Origin: UBA4732 sp002404095
Lineage (GTDB): Bacteria; Planctomycetota; Planctomycetia; Gemmatales; Gemmataceae
Assembly: GCA_036783645.1 (NCBI GenBank)
Contig: DAIPWT010000010.1
Location: 22,540-86,539 of the forward strand
Direction of reading: 5' to 3'
DNA: 64,000 nt
A model generated the notes under the pieces. That model made no database searches and was not told the origin of the DNA. It saw only the letters and a program-made list of their open reading frames with translations. Position numbers and translations under genes: made by a program. Positions 1-8,208 of the stretch are shown here, one piece after another (position 1 is the stretch's first letter; every line of letters begins with the position of its first letter).

Positions 1-267
1 GTCCTGTCCGCCGAGGCGTTCGTCCTGCGCTTCTTCGGCGACGACGGCGACGACCGCCTGCTAATCGTCAATCTCGGCCGCGACCTCCATCTCGACCCAT
101 CGCCGGAGCCGCTGCTGGCGCCTCCGGAAAACATGGTCTGGGACACCCTTTGGTCCAGCGAACATCCGCGCTACGGCGGCATCGGCACCTCACGGCTGGA
201 CACGGAAGAGAACTGGCGCCTTCCGGGACACGCCGCGGTCGCGCTGGTTCCGAAGGCGAACCGATAA
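1..267 (+). CDS. treZ: malto-oligosyltrehalose trehalohydrolase, C-terminal fragment
   Basis: The frame is open from the first base of the window to a TAA at 265-267 and gives the last 88 residues of a protein that starts upstream. The fragment reads like the C-terminal beta-sandwich (DUF3459-type) of GH13 trehalohydrolases: a strand LLIVNLGRDL, then an acidic-aromatic stretch with DTLWSSEHPRYGG, ending in HAAVALV. TreZ releases trehalose from maltooligosyltrehalose, the product of TreY, whose gene lies downstream at 4979. That pairing and the glycogen debranching genes between them make TreZ much more likely than another GH13 enzyme, although the catalytic barrel lies outside the window. Confidence 0.8.
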   Translation, partial: VLSAEAFVLRFFGDDGDDRLLIVNLGRDLHLDPSPEPLLAPPENMVWDTLWSSEHPRYGGIGTSRLDTEENWRLPGHAAVALVPKANR

Positions 268-273
268 AACAAA

Positions 274-432
274 GGCGAGCCGGGAGCGTACCAGTGGTTT
301 CACAAAGTACTCCTCACGCTCCGCGTGAGGAACAACGAACGCCCAGAATGTACTCCGCACGCTCTGCTCGCCATTCCTCACGCGGAGCGTGAGGAGTACA
401 TTATGAAAGTACTGGTACGCTCCCGGCTCGCC
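274..432. repeat. nested palindromic element (129-bp palindrome inside another palindrome)
   Basis: The outer arms GGCGAGCCGGGAGCG (274-288) and their inverted copy (418-432) enclose a 129-bp inner palindrome at 289-417 with ends TACCAGT and ACTGGTA. The inner element has subterminal inverted repeats built on CCTCACGC/GCGTGAGG and a non-palindromic core. A second inner copy of exactly the same length lies at 32498-32626 inside a different outer palindrome, with the core in the opposite orientation. The element ends 20 bp before the debranching-enzyme start codon. Confidence 0.85.
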
Positions 433-452
433 ACATTCGCACAGATGAGCGC

Positions 453-2492
453 ATGGAAAACGTCAACCGTCGTATGCCCTGGGCCGAGCCGGACCCCGGC
501 AACACCGAGCCGCTGCTGACCCGTGAATGGCTGCTGACCAACGGCCTCGGCGGCTACGCCTCCGGCACCATCGCCGGCGCCGCCACGCGCCGCTACCACG
601 GCCTGCTCATCGCCGCGCTGCCGGCGCCGCACGGCCGTACCATGATGTTCAATCATCTCACCGAACAGGTCCGCCTTCCTGACGGCTCTCTCGTCCGCTT
701 CGGCGGCGCCGAGTGGGCCGACCGCTCCCTGGAATTGCACGGGATGGGACACCTGAAAGAGTTCCGGCTCGACGTGGGTCTGCCCGTCTGGCGCTACGAA
801 GTCGGCGGCGTCGTCTTGGAAAAAACGATCCTCCTCGTTCACCGCCAGAACACCGTCCACATCCACTACCAGCTCGTGGAAGGCGACGGCCCCATACGCC
901 TGTGGTTGCAGCCCTCGCTGCACTTCCGGCCGCACGACGCCGCGGTCAGCACGCGCTTGCCCGGCCCCCACGTCCTGACGGCCATTGATGGACGTTATGA
1001 GATTTCGGATAAAAGCGATCTCCCGCCTTTGCGAATGATGCTCCACGGACAGCGGGCCGCCTTCACCCTCGAAGGAAAGAAGACGCCACAAGTCCTTTAT
1101 CGAATCGAAGCCCGGCGGGGTTATGAATCCACCGGCGAGTTGTGGATCCCCGGCTATTTCCGCATCGACCTGGCGAAAGGGCAGGACGCCACGCTCGTCG
1201 CCTCGACAGAACCGTGGGACGCCGTACAGGCGTTGAGTCCGGCGGAGGCGCGCGAGGCGGAGCGGCTGCGCCTCAACCGGCTGGTCGCGCAGGCGCCGCC
1301 TGAGGCGCAGGCGGGTCTGGCCGGCGAGCTGGTGTTGGCGGCCGATCAGTTCATTATCACGCCGGCGGGCCGCGTCGAGGACGCCGCCCGCGCGCGGGCG
1401 GCCGGCGACGAAGTGCGCACGGTCATCGCCGGCTACCATTGGTTCACCGACTGGGGCCGCGACACCATGATCTCGCTGGAGGGGCTGACCCTCTGCACCG
1501 GCCGTCACCGCGAGGCCGGCTACATCCTCCGCACTTTCGCTCATTACGTCCGCGACGGCGTCATTCCCAATCTCTTCCCGGAAGGTGAGAAAGAAGGGCT
1601 GTATCACACCGCCGACGCCACCCTTTGGTTTTTCCACGCCGTTTATCGCTATGTCCAAGCCACCGGCGACCGTGCGACTCTACAGCTCATCCTGCCGAAG
1701 TTCCGCGACATCCTCGAACACCACCTGCGCGGCACCCGGTTCGGCATCCACGTGGACCCGGCCGACGGACTGCTGCATCAGGGACAAGAAGGATACCAAT
1801 TAACTTGGATGGACGCCAAGGTGGGCGATTGGGTGGTGACGCCGCGGCGCGGTAAGGCGGTGGAGATCAACGCGCTTTGGTACAACGCCCTGCGCCTGTT
1901 GGAAAATTGGCTTCGCGAAGAGGGTGACGAGGCGGCGGCGAAGGAGGTGGGCGGACACGCCGAGAAGGCGCGGGCGTCGTTCAACCGTCGATTCTGGAAT
2001 CAGGCGACCGGCTATCTCTTTGACGTGGTGGACGGCGAGAACGGCGACGATCCTTCCTGTCGGCCGAATCAGGTGTTCGCGATATCGCTCGACCATCCCG
2101 TCCTTGACCGGGAACGGTGGGCGCCGGTGTTGAAGGTGGTGCGCGAGCGGCTGGTGACGCCGGTAGGCCTACGCTCGCTGGCGCCGGGAAGTCCGGACTA
2201 TAAGCCGAAATACGACGGCGATCTCCGCTCGCGCGACGCCGCCTACCATCAGGGGACGGTCTGGGCATGGCTGGCCGGCCCCTTCGTGGACGCCTGGCTT
2301 GCGGTGCATCCCGGCGACCGCGCTGGCGCCCGAGAGTTCTTATCCGGCTTTACCAACCATCTCGGCGAGGCGTGTTTGGGATCGATCAGCGAAGTCTTCG
2401 ACGCGGAAGAGCCGTTCACGCCGCGCGGCTGCATCGCTCAGGCGTGGAGCGTGGCCGAGGTGCTGCGGGCGTGGCTGAAGACGGTGCCGTGA
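453..2492 (+). CDS. amylo-alpha-1,6-glucosidase (GH133-type glycogen debranching enzyme)
   Basis: This 679-residue protein hydrolyses alpha-1,6 branch points of glycogen in the cytoplasm. The N-terminal beta domain (about 20-260) carries the family signature EWLLTNGLGGYASGT at 25-39 and RRYHGLL at 46-52. The C-terminal (alpha/alpha)6-like domain (about 280-675) carries FTDWGRDTMISLEG at 331-344, LTWMDAK near 450 and DAAYHQGTVWAW near 596, which form the active-site surface in GDE_C proteins. Length fits bacterial/archaeal single-domain debranchers. The ATG at 453 comes just after the nested palindrome and has only a weak ribosome site, so the start is less certain than the identity. It sits between treZ and glgX in a same-strand run, which suggests a role in feeding the TreY/TreZ pathway or glycogen turnover. 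Confidence 0.9.
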   Translation: MENVNRRMPWAEPDPGNTEPLLTREWLLTNGLGGYASGTIAGAATRRYHGLLIAALPAPHGRTMMFNHLTEQVRLPDGSLVRFGGAEWADRSLELHGMGHLKEFRLDVGLPVWRYEVGGVVLEKTILLVHRQNTVHIHYQLVEGDGPIRLWLQPSLHFRPHDAAVSTRLPGPHVLTAIDGRYEISDKSDLPPLRMMLHGQRAAFTLEGKKTPQVLYRIEARRGYESTGELWIPGYFRIDLAKGQDATLVASTEPWDAVQALSPAEAREAERLRLNRLVAQAPPEAQAGLAGELVLAADQFIITPAGRVEDAARARAAGDEVRTVIAGYHWFTDWGRDTMISLEGLTLCTGRHREAGYILRTFAHYVRDGVIPNLFPEGEKEGLYHTADATLWFFHAVYRYVQATGDRATLQLILPKFRDILEHHLRGTRFGIHVDPADGLLHQGQEGYQLTWMDAKVGDWVVTPRRGKAVEINALWYNALRLLENWLREEGDEAAAKEVGGHAEKARASFNRRFWNQATGYLFDVVDGENGDDPSCRPNQVFAISLDHPVLDRERWAPVLKVVRERLVTPVGLRSLAPGSPDYKPKYDGDLRSRDAAYHQGTVWAWLAGPFVDAWLAVHPGDRAGAREFLSGFTNHLGEACLGSISEVFDAEEPFTPRGCIAQAWSVAEVLRAWLKTVP

Positions 2493-2570
2493 CAACGGCA
2501 TGTCATTGTTAGGCAAAAAGGGCAAATACATGGTAGAATAGACGAGGAAAAAGAGTTGTATCTTAGTTTG

Positions 2571-2634
2571 TCCTATAAGTCTTATGAGTCTTATAAGTCA
2601 TATGGGACATATAGGACATATAAGACTTATAGGG
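2571..2634. repeat. palindrome built of 9-bp TATARGNCN units
   Basis: TATAAGTCT-like 9-bp units run in one sense and then the other, giving a dyad of about 64 bp between the debranching gene and glgX. Related elements lie at 10546-10611, 20733-20762 and 59294-59331. Confidence 0.8.
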
Positions 2635-2659
2635 GTGCTGCCAGACAAAGGGGTCGTTC

Positions 2660-4864
2660 ATGCGCATTTGGCCGGGCCGTCCATATCCTCTCGGGGCCAC
2701 CTGGGACGGGGCGGGCGTCAACTTCGCCTTGTTCTCGGAACATGCCACCAAAGTGGAACTGTGTCTGTTTGATTCCGCCGATGCTCAAAAGGAATCGGAA
2801 CCGCCGATTCCTTTGACGGAATACACCGACATGGTTTGGCACTGCTATTTACCGGACGTGCAGCCCGACCAACTCTACGGCTATCGTGTGCATGGACCGT
2901 ATGAACCGGCCAACGGCCACCGTTTTAATCCGAAAAAGGTTCTCCTCGATCCCTACGCCAAGGCCATCGGCCGCGACTTGCGTTGGGACGACTCGCTGTT
3001 CGGCTATAAGATCGGCGACCCCAAGGCCGACCTCACGCCCGACGACCGCGACAGCGCGGCCTTCGCCCCGCTGGGGGCCGTGGTGGACGCCGCCTTCACC
3101 TGGGGCGACGACCGGCCGCCGCGCATCCCCTGGCACCAGACCCTTATTTACGAGCTGCACATCAAGGGCTTCACCAAGCGGATGCCCGACGTGCCCGAAA
3201 AAATCCAAGGCACTTACGCCGGCGTTGCCTCCGAAGCCGCCATCCAACACTTACTCAGCCTCGGCGTGACGGCCGTCGAGTTGATGCCGGTCCACCATCA
3301 CGTCGATGACCGCCATCTGCTGGAGATAGGCCTGACCAATTATTGGGGCTACAACACCCTGGCCTTTTTCGCCCCCGACACTCGCTACGCCGCGGGCGGG
3401 ACTGCCCGGGAATCGGTGCATCAATTCAAAATGATGGTGCGCGGCCTGCATGCCGCCGGCCTCGAAGTCATTCTCGACGTGGTTTACAACCACACTGCCG
3501 AGGGCAACCAACTCGGGCCGACGCTGTCCATGCGCGGCGTCGATAACGCCTCGTATTATCGACTGTCGCCGGAGGACAATCGCTACTACATGGATTTCAC
3601 CGGCTGCGGCAACACGCTCAACATGGTCAACCCGCGCGTCTTGCAGCTCATCATGGATAGCCTGCGCTATTGGGTGCTGGAAATGCACGTGGACGGCTTC
3701 CGCTTTGACCTGGCGAGTACGCTAGCCCGCGAGCTTCACGCCGTCAATAAGCTGGGCGCTTTCTTCGACATTATCCAACAGGATCCGATACTGTCGCAAG
3801 CGAAGCTCATCGCCGAGCCGTGGGACGTGGGCGACGGCGGCTATCAGGTGGGCAACTTTCCCGTCCTCTGGACCGAATGGAACGGCAAGTACCGCGACAA
3901 CGTCCGCCGCTTCTGGAAGGGCGACGGCGGTGTAGCGTCGGAGTTCGCCACCCGGCTTGCCGGCAGCAGCGACCTGTACGAGCAGGGCGGCCGGCTGCCG
4001 CACGCCAGCATCAACTTCGTCACTTGTCACGATGGTTTTACGGTGCAGGACCTCGTGAGTTACAACGAGAAGCACAACGAGGCCAACGGCGAGGACAATA
4101 AAGACGGCTCCAGCGACAACCACAGCTGGAACGGCGGCGTCGAAGGACCGAGCGACGACTCGGTGATCAAGGCGTTGCGGGAGCGGCAAAAACGTAATAT
4201 CATCGCCACGCTTTTCCTCTCGCAAGGGGTGCCGATGATCTGCGGCGGCGATGAGTTGGGCCATACGCAGAAAGGCAACAACAACGCCTATTGCCAGGAT
4301 AACGATCTCACTTGGCTGACTTGGGAACTTAACCAGGAGCAGCAGGACTTCCTTGAGTTCGTCCGAAAGGCCGCGCGCATCTGGCGGGAGCAGCCGGTCT
4401 TCCAACGTCGCAAATTCTTCTTGGGCCGCACCATCCGCGGCTCGGGCGTCACCGACATTTCCTTCTTCGAGCCATCGGGCAAAGACATGTCGGACGAAGC
4501 CTGGAGTACCGGTTTCATCCGCTGCATGGGAGTGCGGCTTGCGGGCGACCTGATCGGCGACGTGGACGAGCGCGGCGAAAAGATCGTGGGCGATACGCTT
4601 TTGCTGCTCCTTAACGCTCACTACGAACCGCTGCCTTTCGTGTTGCCGGCGGCCAAAGCGGGACAGCATTGGGAGCGCCTGCTGGACACGGCCGATCCGA
4701 AGGATACGTCCCAGGCTTGGAAGAACGGCGAGCCGTACCCGCTTAAGGAACGGTCGCTGGCGGTGCTGCGCACGCGCCTTCCCGAAGAGGCAGGCCAGAC
4801 CACGTCCGCGAGTCAGGCGGATACGCTTTCCAAGGCGACGCACCGATTGCCGCAACCGTCGTGA
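2660..4864 (+). CDS. glgX: glycogen debranching protein GlgX (isoamylase-type)
   Basis: The 734-residue GH13_11 protein cleaves alpha-1,6 branches in glycogen or limit dextrins. It starts with a CBM48-like domain (about 1-120, RPYPLGATWDGAGVNFALFS), followed by the (beta/alpha)8 barrel. All four GH13 regions are visible: DVVYNH at 273-278, GFRFDLAS at 346-353 with nucleophile D350, IAEPWDVG at 384-391 with acid/base E386, and VTCHDGF at 454-460 with the H-D pair 457-458. LTNYWGYNTLAFFAPD is the usual isoamylase signature. The ATG at 2660 has an AAAGGGG ribosome site. In clusters with treY and treZ this enzyme is often called TreX; a second debrancher directly upstream is unusual. Length is typical for the family. 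Confidence 0.93.
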   Translation: MRIWPGRPYPLGATWDGAGVNFALFSEHATKVELCLFDSADAQKESEPPIPLTEYTDMVWHCYLPDVQPDQLYGYRVHGPYEPANGHRFNPKKVLLDPYAKAIGRDLRWDDSLFGYKIGDPKADLTPDDRDSAAFAPLGAVVDAAFTWGDDRPPRIPWHQTLIYELHIKGFTKRMPDVPEKIQGTYAGVASEAAIQHLLSLGVTAVELMPVHHHVDDRHLLEIGLTNYWGYNTLAFFAPDTRYAAGGTARESVHQFKMMVRGLHAAGLEVILDVVYNHTAEGNQLGPTLSMRGVDNASYYRLSPEDNRYYMDFTGCGNTLNMVNPRVLQLIMDSLRYWVLEMHVDGFRFDLASTLARELHAVNKLGAFFDIIQQDPILSQAKLIAEPWDVGDGGYQVGNFPVLWTEWNGKYRDNVRRFWKGDGGVASEFATRLAGSSDLYEQGGRLPHASINFVTCHDGFTVQDLVSYNEKHNEANGEDNKDGSSDNHSWNGGVEGPSDDSVIKALRERQKRNIIATLFLSQGVPMICGGDELGHTQKGNNNAYCQDNDLTWLTWELNQEQQDFLEFVRKAARIWREQPVFQRRKFFLGRTIRGSGVTDISFFEPSGKDMSDEAWSTGFIRCMGVRLAGDLIGDVDERGEKIVGDTLLLLLNAHYEPLPFVLPAAKAGQHWERLLDTADPKDTSQAWKNGEPYPLKERSLAVLRTRLPEEAGQTTSASQADTLSKATHRLPQPS

Positions 4865-4880
4865 CCGCGGCGGCGATGTC

Positions 4881-4942
4881 GTTTAGCCGCGACCCGAAGG
4901 GGAGCGCGGGGAGTCGCGCTCCCCTTCGGGTCGCGGCTAAAC
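4881..4942. repeat. palindrome, family GTTTAGCCGCGACCCGAAGG
   Basis: An almost perfect 62-bp inverted repeat lies between glgX and treY, with arms GTTTAGCCGCGACCC... and ...GGGTCGCGGCTAAAC. Copies of the same family are at 14341, 22203, 52669 and 58132; related variants are at 29447 and 32454. Confidence 0.9.
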
Positions 4943-4978
4943 GAGTTTGCGGAACAGAATCCTAACGGTAGAAGCGCC

Positions 4979-7900
4979 ATGACGACGGACCCTCAAGTGG
5001 AAGCGAGCGACCAACTGCTGGCCGAAGTCGCGCACGAGGTCGCCCGTCGCCGCCTTCCGGAAGCGACTTACCGTCTACAGTTCCACAAAGGATTCACTTT
5101 CCGCGACGCCCGAGCTATCGTTCCGTACCTGCACGACCTGGGCATAACCCACTGCTACGCCTCGCCCTATTTGCAGTCGCGGCCCGGAAGTATGCACGGC
5201 TACGACATCACCAACCACCAAAAGCTCAACGCCGAGATCGGCACGGAAGAGGAATACGACGCCTGGGTCGCCGCTCTGCGCGAACACGGCATGGGCCACA
5301 TCCTTGACGCCGTGCCCAACCACATGGGCGTCCTCGGCAACGAGAACCCGTGGTGGAATGACGTGCTGGAGAACGGCCCGGCGTCGCCTTACGCCGCCTA
5401 TTTCGACATTGCCTGGCAGTCGTCGCCGCGTCCGGAGTTGCAAAACCGGCTCCTCGTCCCCATCCTCGGCGACGCCTACGGCCAGGCGCTCGAATCGCAG
5501 CAAATCCGCCTCGGGTTCGCCGACGGCGCTTTTACGATCCATTATTTCGACAACAGTTTGCCCGTTGCCCCGTGCAGTTACGAGTTGATCCTGAGCCGGC
5601 GAACCGACGAGCTGAAGGCGGCGCTCGGCGAGGACTCGCCGCCGATGCTGGAATACCTCAGCATCCTGAGCGCCGTGGGCCACATACCGGGGCGCATCGA
5701 CGCCGACTCCGCCAAGGTCGCCGAGCGCCAGCGCGAGAAAGAAGTCGTCAAGCGGCGGCTCGCGGCTTTGACGGCCGAAAATGATAAAGTCCGGGAATTC
5801 ATCGAGCAGACCGTCGCCCTTTTCAACGGCAAGCAGGGAGAGGCGGCCAGCTTCGACTTGCTGGATAAACTGCTCGACGCGCAAGCGTACCGTCTTTCGT
5901 ACTGGCGCGTCGCTTCCGACGAAATCAACTACCGCCGCTTCTTCGACATCAACGAGCTGGCGGCCCTGAGCATGGAACGGCCAGAAGTATTTGATGCGAC
6001 GCACGACTTGATCTTCCGCTTCCTGCGCGAAGGCAAGATTGACGGCCTGCGCATCGACCATCCCGATGGGCTGTACGACCCCAAACAGTATCTGCAAAGG
6101 CTGCAACGACGCTTTGTCCTGGAACTTGCCCACAACGCATACGACTCCCGATCGGACTTGCAAACCTCGCCGTGGGAAGAAGTGCGCGAGAAGCTCCGCG
6201 AACAATTGGACGAAATTGGTCCGGATAGTCCACTATGGCGACCGCTGTACGTCGTCGTGGAGAAAATCCTTGGGCCGGGCGAGCCGCTGCCGCCGGACTG
6301 GCCGGTTTACGGCACGAGCGGCTATGAGTTCATTAACGCCGTCAACGACTTGTTCGTAGACCCCGAAAACGCCCAAGCCTTTACGCGCCTTTATTACGAC
6401 TGGGGCGAGGTCGATCCGATCTTCGCCGTGACGGTCCGTCAGAAAAAGACGCTCACGCTGCAAGTCTCGCTGTCGAGCGAACTGCAGATGCTGGCCTTTC
6501 AGCTCGACCGGCTGGCGCAGAAGAATCGTTGGTCGCGCGACTTCACGCTTCACAGCCTGCGCCATGCCCTGCGTGAGGCGGCGGCCTATTTCCCTGTTTA
6601 CCGATCCTATATATCGGAAGAAGGCGTTTCGGACCGTGATCGTCGTTACGTCATCGCGGCGGTCAACCGGGCCAAACGCGCCAACCCGGCCATCACCGCG
6701 TCGCTGTTCCACTTCGTGCGCGACATGCTATTGCTGCATTATCCGGAGACGGCGACCGAAGAAGAGCGGACGGAGCAGCGGCGTTTCGCCGGCAAGTTCC
6801 AGCAGGTGACGGCCCCGGTGATGGCCAAGGGCGTCGAGGACACGGCGTTCTACATTTACAACCGGCTGGCGTCTCTGAACGAAGTCGGCGGCGACCCTAG
6901 CCATTTTGGCGCGGCGCCGGGCGACCTCCATCGCTTCTTCCAGGATCGACAGGCCCAGTGGCCGTTCGCGTTGTCGCCACTGGCGACGCACGACACCAAG
7001 CGTGGCGAAGACACGCGCGCCCGCCTAAACGTACTCTCGGAAATCCCCGACGAGTGGCGCGAGCGCCTGGCCCGTTGGCGCGAGCTGAACGAAACGTATC
7101 GCATCCAGATCGAGGATGATTTGGCGCCGGACCTGAACGAACAATACTTGCTTTACCAGACCTTAATTGGGGCATGGCCTCTTGAGGCCCAGTCGGCGGA
7201 GGAGGCCGTCGAATTCGTGGGCCGCATTCAGGCGTACATGCTCAAGGCCGTCCATGAGGCCAAAGTCCACACCAGTTGGGTCAACCCCAACAAGGCTTAT
7301 GACGATGGCGTGCTGGAGTTTGTAGCGCGTATTTTGGACGAGAAGGCCAACGGACCATTCCTTCGAGATTTCCGGGCATTGCAGAGTCGAATAAGCCATT
7401 ATGGGTTGTTCAACAGCCTATCGCAGACCCTGTTGCGCCTTATGGCGCCAGGCGCGCCCGACTCCTACCAGGGCACGGAATTATGGGATTTCAACCTGGT
7501 CGATCCCGACAACCGCCGGCCCGTGGACTACGCAAAACGCCAGGAAATGCTTGGGACGCTGAGGAAGCGTATCGAGATGGACGGCGAAAACTTGTGCGGA
7601 TTGGCGCGCGAATTGGTCGAGGCGCGACAAGACGGACGGATCAAACTGTACGTCACCCACCGCGCCTTGCAGTGCCGACGCGAGCCCCCGGGCCTCTTCG
7701 CCGATGGCGCGTACACGCCGTTGGAGGTCGATGGGCCGCGGAAAGATCACGCCTTTGGATTTGCGCGTAATAAAGAGGGAAAATGGGCCTTGGTAGTTGT
7801 GCCGCGATTCATGACGCGATTGGCGCCTACGACGGATTCGTTGCCAACGGGCCGTGTATGGGAAGAGACGACGTTGCGCCTGCCGGAGACGGGATCGGCA

Positions 7901-8026
7901 AGTCGTTGGCGGAACATCTTCACGGGCGAGGTGCTTACTCCGTCGGACGGCCAGCCGCTGGCGCTGCCGCTGAAAGCAGTGTTCGCGCATTTCCCATTGG
8001 CATTACTGGTCGGAGAAGACGGTTGA
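4979..8026 (+). CDS. treY: malto-oligosyltrehalose synthase
   Basis: TreY converts the reducing-end alpha-1,4 bond of maltooligosaccharides to an alpha,alpha-1,1 bond, making the substrate of TreZ. The N-terminus is diagnostic: ATYRLQFHKGFTFRDA at 29-44 and ASPYLQSRPGSMHGYD at 61-76. The catalytic centre shows DGLRIDHPDGLYDP at 355-368 with nucleophile D360 and a likely acid/base E428 in VVVEKILGPGE. PDSYQGTELWDFNLVDPDNRR near 827-846 is also typical. At 1015 residues it is longer than many TreY proteins because of a charged insertion around 245-300. The start ATG at 4979 follows the palindrome; it probably belongs to the same operon as glgX. Confidence 0.93.
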   Translation: MTTDPQVEASDQLLAEVAHEVARRRLPEATYRLQFHKGFTFRDARAIVPYLHDLGITHCYASPYLQSRPGSMHGYDITNHQKLNAEIGTEEEYDAWVAALREHGMGHILDAVPNHMGVLGNENPWWNDVLENGPASPYAAYFDIAWQSSPRPELQNRLLVPILGDAYGQALESQQIRLGFADGAFTIHYFDNSLPVAPCSYELILSRRTDELKAALGEDSPPMLEYLSILSAVGHIPGRIDADSAKVAERQREKEVVKRRLAALTAENDKVREFIEQTVALFNGKQGEAASFDLLDKLLDAQAYRLSYWRVASDEINYRRFFDINELAALSMERPEVFDATHDLIFRFLREGKIDGLRIDHPDGLYDPKQYLQRLQRRFVLELAHNAYDSRSDLQTSPWEEVREKLREQLDEIGPDSPLWRPLYVVVEKILGPGEPLPPDWPVYGTSGYEFINAVNDLFVDPENAQAFTRLYYDWGEVDPIFAVTVRQKKTLTLQVSLSSELQMLAFQLDRLAQKNRWSRDFTLHSLRHALREAAAYFPVYRSYISEEGVSDRDRRYVIAAVNRAKRANPAITASLFHFVRDMLLLHYPETATEEERTEQRRFAGKFQQVTAPVMAKGVEDTAFYIYNRLASLNEVGGDPSHFGAAPGDLHRFFQDRQAQWPFALSPLATHDTKRGEDTRARLNVLSEIPDEWRERLARWRELNETYRIQIEDDLAPDLNEQYLLYQTLIGAWPLEAQSAEEAVEFVGRIQAYMLKAVHEAKVHTSWVNPNKAYDDGVLEFVARILDEKANGPFLRDFRALQSRISHYGLFNSLSQTLLRLMAPGAPDSYQGTELWDFNLVDPDNRRPVDYAKRQEMLGTLRKRIEMDGENLCGLARELVEARQDGRIKLYVTHRALQCRREPPGLFADGAYTPLEVDGPRKDHAFGFARNKEGKWALVVVPRFMTRLAPTTDSLPTGRVWEETTLRLPETGSASRWRNIFTGEVLTPSDGQPLALPLKAVFAHFPLALLVGEDG

Positions 8027-8037
8027 AACAGAGCCTC

Positions 8038-8071
8038 GCACCCCGGGCGAACGTACTCGTGAGTCCGGGGG
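8038..8071. repeat. solo half-copy of the CCCCGGG...GTACTC palindrome family
   Basis: One short palindromic arm reading GCACCCCGGGCGAACGTACT then CGTGAGTCCGGGGG matches the arms of the roughly 144-bp elements at 19335, 56096 and 63105. A second solo copy is at 40114. It lies between the convergent treY and ptsP genes. Confidence 0.7.
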
Positions 8072-8208
8072 CGACAATCCCCGCCTCACCTCTTTCGCTC
8101 CATCGCCGCCCTCGTCAGAATGGCGCTCTTCGGCTCGTGCAGCCGGCGCAGATAGTCGCCGGCCACGTCATGCCGTTCGCCGGGGCATTCCCCATGCTGG
8201 ACTCAGTA

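Noticed and set aside
378..1658. 426-codon frame antisense to the debranching enzyme
   Set aside because: Shadow of the GH133 gene, whose motifs are clear; its start also falls in the palindrome.
2556..2816. Tyr/Lys/Ser-rich peptide frame (YKSYESYKSY...)
   Set aside because: It is only a translation of the 9-bp-unit palindrome and the overlapping start of glgX.
3722..4855. Long open frame antisense to glgX (about 377 codons)
   Set aside because: GC-rich coding DNA gives long antisense frames; the sense strand encodes GlgX with all catalytic motifs, and the antisense product has no recognisable features.
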